A DNA stretch of 7,111 nucleotides. It comes from Candidatus Roizmanbacteria bacterium (lineage in GTDB: Bacteria; Patescibacteriota; Microgenomatia; UBA1406; GWC2-37-13). A program made the position numbers and the translations under genes. Positions 5,793-7,111 of this stretch are shown in pieces. Position 1 is the stretch's first letter. The number at the start of each line of letters is the position of its first letter. The notes beneath the pieces are model-generated. The model worked only from the letters and a program-made list of their open reading frames with translations. It searched no databases and was not told the DNA's origin. The stretch is taken from assembly GCA_016186235.1 (NCBI GenBank), contig JACPMD010000074.1, forward strand, positions 1 to 7,111. The letters run 5' to 3'.

Positions 5793-6079
5793 TCCGATCG
5801 CAAATTTCTTACCCATTGTTTAATTAGTTTTTTATTTTTCCAATAGGGATTTTTTTGGGGAGAAACAGAACCGATGACCATATCGGCAAGTCTCGCCAGC
5901 TCTTGCTTTTCATCTTCCTCAACGAGAAGGGAAATAACTGCAGCACGTCGTAGGTATTCGGATAAAGAAATACCTTTCTCTAAGGCTTTATTCTCTACTA
6001 ACTGTTTGAGCTTTTCTGTCAGTGTTATCTGTGTTCGCACCGTCTTATCATCTTGAGATAAGAGATTTGAAGTCTTCAT
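5783..6079 (-). CDS. Ribbon-helix-helix antitoxin (VapB-like) of the PIN toxin
   Basis: A 98-residue protein directly upstream of, and overlapping, the PIN toxin gene. The ribbon strand is VRTQITL (14-20), helix A is about 22-36 (EKLKQLVENKALEKG) and helix B follows at SLSEYLRRAAVISLLVE (38-53). The C-terminal half (54-98) is charged, then basic and rich in Trp and Tyr (NPYWKNKKLIKQWVRNL); it presumably wraps the toxin and blocks its active site. The start ATG at 6079 is the only reasonable one. The predicted +1 is about 2 bases before it, so the message would be near-leaderless. The dimer probably binds the palindromes in its own promoter and represses the operon. Confidence 0.85.
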   Translation of the reverse strand: MKTSNLLSQDDKTVRTQITLTEKLKQLVENKALEKGISLSEYLRRAAVISLLVEEDEKQELARLADMVIGSVSPQKNPYWKNKKLIKQWVRNLRSEWE

Positions 6080-6116
6080 ATGATGTAATGATAATACATC
6101 ATTATCTTAAAGTCAA
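6080..6116 (-). promoter_or_regulatory. Toxin-antitoxin promoter with overlapping palindromic operators
   Basis: On the minus strand TTGACT (6116-6111), exactly 17 bases, then TATCAT (6093-6088); predicted +1 is near 6081. Two perfect inverted repeats overlap here: ATGATGTA at 6080-6087 with TACATCAT at 6095-6102, and TAATGAT at 6086-6092 with ATCATTA at 6098-6104. They cover the -10 box and the start point, the expected place for a ribbon-helix-helix autorepressor. The -35 box lies 14 bp after the atpC stop. Confidence 0.65.
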
Positions 6117-6130
6117 GTACCAGTGAAAAT

Positions 6131-6463
6131 TTATCCAAGCCCCTCCACCCCAAGGAATATAAAAATGGAGTCCTGGTAAACTTTCATCACGCCGCTTTTT
6201 ATTGGGAACTCTTTTTTTCCACCCTCGGCCTCACGAATCATTATTTTGTCTTTAATAATAGAAATAAAATTGGCGTGAAGAGGGAGTACGTCAAAAGGGC
6301 CTTTTTCATTTATCGACGAGACTATCCTTGCTCTCCCTTGGTAGGTAACTGATTCTAAAGTATAGATAGAGACGCTAAAACCCTTGCGCATTAATTCTTC
6401 TGCAGATACAGTCTTCTTAACCTGCGTTGTTGGCGTTGGTTCTGTGGGTTGTGAATCCTGCAT
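6131..6463 (-). CDS. atpC: F1 ATP synthase epsilon subunit, beta-sandwich domain only
   Basis: A 110-residue epsilon subunit, part of the central stalk that links gamma to the c-ring. Residues about 28-110 form the N-terminal beta-sandwich: FSVSIYTLESVTYQGRA, then GPFDVLPLHANFISII (the family's G-x-F-x-x-LP-x-HA motif), then FPIKSGVMKVYQDSIFIFLG. The chain stops there; the two C-terminal helices of about 50 residues found in the 139-residue E. coli protein, which inhibit ATP hydrolysis, are absent. Residues 1-27 are an added Thr/Pro/Gln-rich tail not usual in the family. An internal Met25 is a possible start, but the ATG at 6463 begins 3 bases after the atpD stop, as expected in an operon. 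No terminator follows. Confidence 0.87.
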   Translation of the reverse strand: MQDSQPTEPTPTTQVKKTVSAEELMRKGFSVSIYTLESVTYQGRARIVSSINEKGPFDVLPLHANFISIIKDKIMIREAEGGKKEFPIKSGVMKVYQDSIFIFLGVEGLG

Positions 6464-6466
6464 AGA

Positions 6467-7111
6467 TTATTTACTGATTGCTTCTCGAAGAGTAGCAATG
6501 TATAAAAATGTCTCGGGTGGATATTCATCATATTTTCCATCCAAAATAGCGGCTACGTCTTCTACGGTGCTTTTTAAGGGAACCTTCGCTCCCGGCCTTC
6601 CTGACTGGGCTTCGGTGACAAGAAAACTCTGAGTCATGTAGTTATTCAATGTTTTCGAACGTTTATAAATCAACTCATCATCTGTGGAAAGCTCTGACTC
6701 GCCGACGAGCTGAACGATCCGTTCAAGAGTCACCGCTTTCTTGAGCAAATTCTGGGCTTTTAACAAGGTATTAAAATGCAGTTCTCCTACTACCTCTGTA
6801 GTTAAAGCAGCAGAGGTCGAGGTGAGAAGATCTACGGCTGGAAAGCGGCCCTCCTGATAGATCGATCTTGATAGGATAACGTTGGAATCCAGATAAGGGA
6901 ATACTGTCTGTATGGCTTGATCTGTTATATCGTCTGCCGGGACATAGATTGCTTCGATCGCGGTTATTGCTGCCTTCGCCGTTGAAGCTAATCGTTCGTG
7001 GAGAGATGCTACTTCCGATGTAAGCGTTGCTTGATATCCTCCTTCTGACGGAATAATATTCATCAACGTCCCAAGCTCATAGCCTGCTTGAGCAAAACGG
7101 AAGATATTATC
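6467..7111 (-). CDS. atpD: F1 ATP synthase beta subunit, C-terminal part (partial)
   Basis: The last 214 residues of the catalytic beta subunit; the 5' part lies beyond the right edge, and the frame is open to the last base (first visible residues DNIFRFAQAG). It matches E. coli beta from about residue 300. Visible landmarks are PSEGGYQATL, SLHERL.ST, AIYVPADDITD, ILSRSIYQEGRFPAVD and the C-terminal helical domain. Phe replaces the Tyr of the adenine-binding GIYPAVD motif. The DELSEED loop reads ESELSTDD. Gene order beta-epsilon is the standard end of the atp operon. An internal TTG at 7066 is not a real start. Confidence 0.95.
   Translation of the reverse strand, partial: DNIFRFAQAGYELGTLMNIIPSEGGYQATLTSEVASLHERLASTAKAAITAIEAIYVPADDITDQAIQTVFPYLDSNVILSRSIYQEGRFPAVDLLTSTSAALTTEVVGELHFNTLLKAQNLLKKAVTLERIVQLVGESELSTDDELIYKRSKTLNNYMTQSFLVTEAQSGRPGAKVPLKSTVEDVAAILDGKYDEYPPETFLYIATLREAISK

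Noticed and set aside
6467..7066. A complete 199-residue gene starting at TTG 7066
   Set aside because: The same frame continues to the window edge with clear beta-subunit sequence (DNIFRFAQAG), so this is the 3' part of atpD, not a separate gene.
1..7111. CRISPR array, tRNA, rRNA, riboswitch or insertion-sequence transposase
   Set aside because: No regularly spaced repeats, cloverleaf, conserved RNA motif or transposase frame was seen in any spacer.
1..7111. Alternative genetic code with UGA as glycine
   Set aside because: Genes for the glycosyltransferase, nucleotidyltransferase and PIN toxin end at TGA exactly where the families end, and no in-frame TGA interrupts a conserved domain.

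Overview
The window reads as a chromosomal piece of a small-genome bacterium of the Candidate Phyla Radiation (Patescibacteria), possibly Microgenomates-like. That placement is inference from gene style, not from a marker gene. The pointers are: AT-rich spacers; compact genes with almost no Shine-Dalgarno sites; a single-domain F1 epsilon subunit; an MreB with CPR-like sequence; a PEGA-domain membrane protein; a TLxTC-type sortase; and a winged-helix/nucleotidyltransferase protein. TGA is used as a stop in at least three genes and TAG in one, so the standard bacterial code applies. The glycine-UGA code of Gracilibacteria and Absconditabacteria does not fit.

Layout, left to right. All genes lie on the minus strand except the PEGA gene. 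(1) 1-170: start of a ribbon-helix-helix (CopG-like) protein that runs off the left edge. (2) 171-308: a spacer with two perfect hairpins of the same design. (3) 309-1983: a two-gene unit, a WecG/TagA/CpsF glycosyltransferase followed by an overlapping nucleotidyltransferase-fold protein that carries a 14-bp tandem repeat read as protein. (4) 1984-2207: AT-rich spacer. (5) 2208-3230: mreB. (6) 3307-4503: divergent plus-strand PEGA/beta-propeller membrane protein. (7) 4627-5310 (or 5361/5376): sortase, convergent with the PEGA gene. (8) 5403-6079: VapBC-like toxin-antitoxin operon with a well-formed promoter and overlapping palindromic operators. (9) 6131-7111: end of the ATP synthase operon, atpD (3' part) then atpC.

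Several genes concern the cell envelope: mreB (cell shape), the glycosyltransferase (surface polymer), the PEGA protein and the sortase. The atp operon supplies membrane energetics, and the toxin-antitoxin pair sits directly behind it with no visible terminator between. The most unusual points are the paired hairpins, the repeat inserted in frame in the nucleotidyltransferase gene, a recurring -10-like box placed so that several start codons would be at or next to +1 (leaderless mRNAs), an Asp-to-Asn change in the phosphate-2 loop of MreB, and an epsilon subunit without its regulatory C-terminal helices beside a beta subunit with a degenerate DELSEED motif. I found no clear sign of a wholly new multi-gene system.
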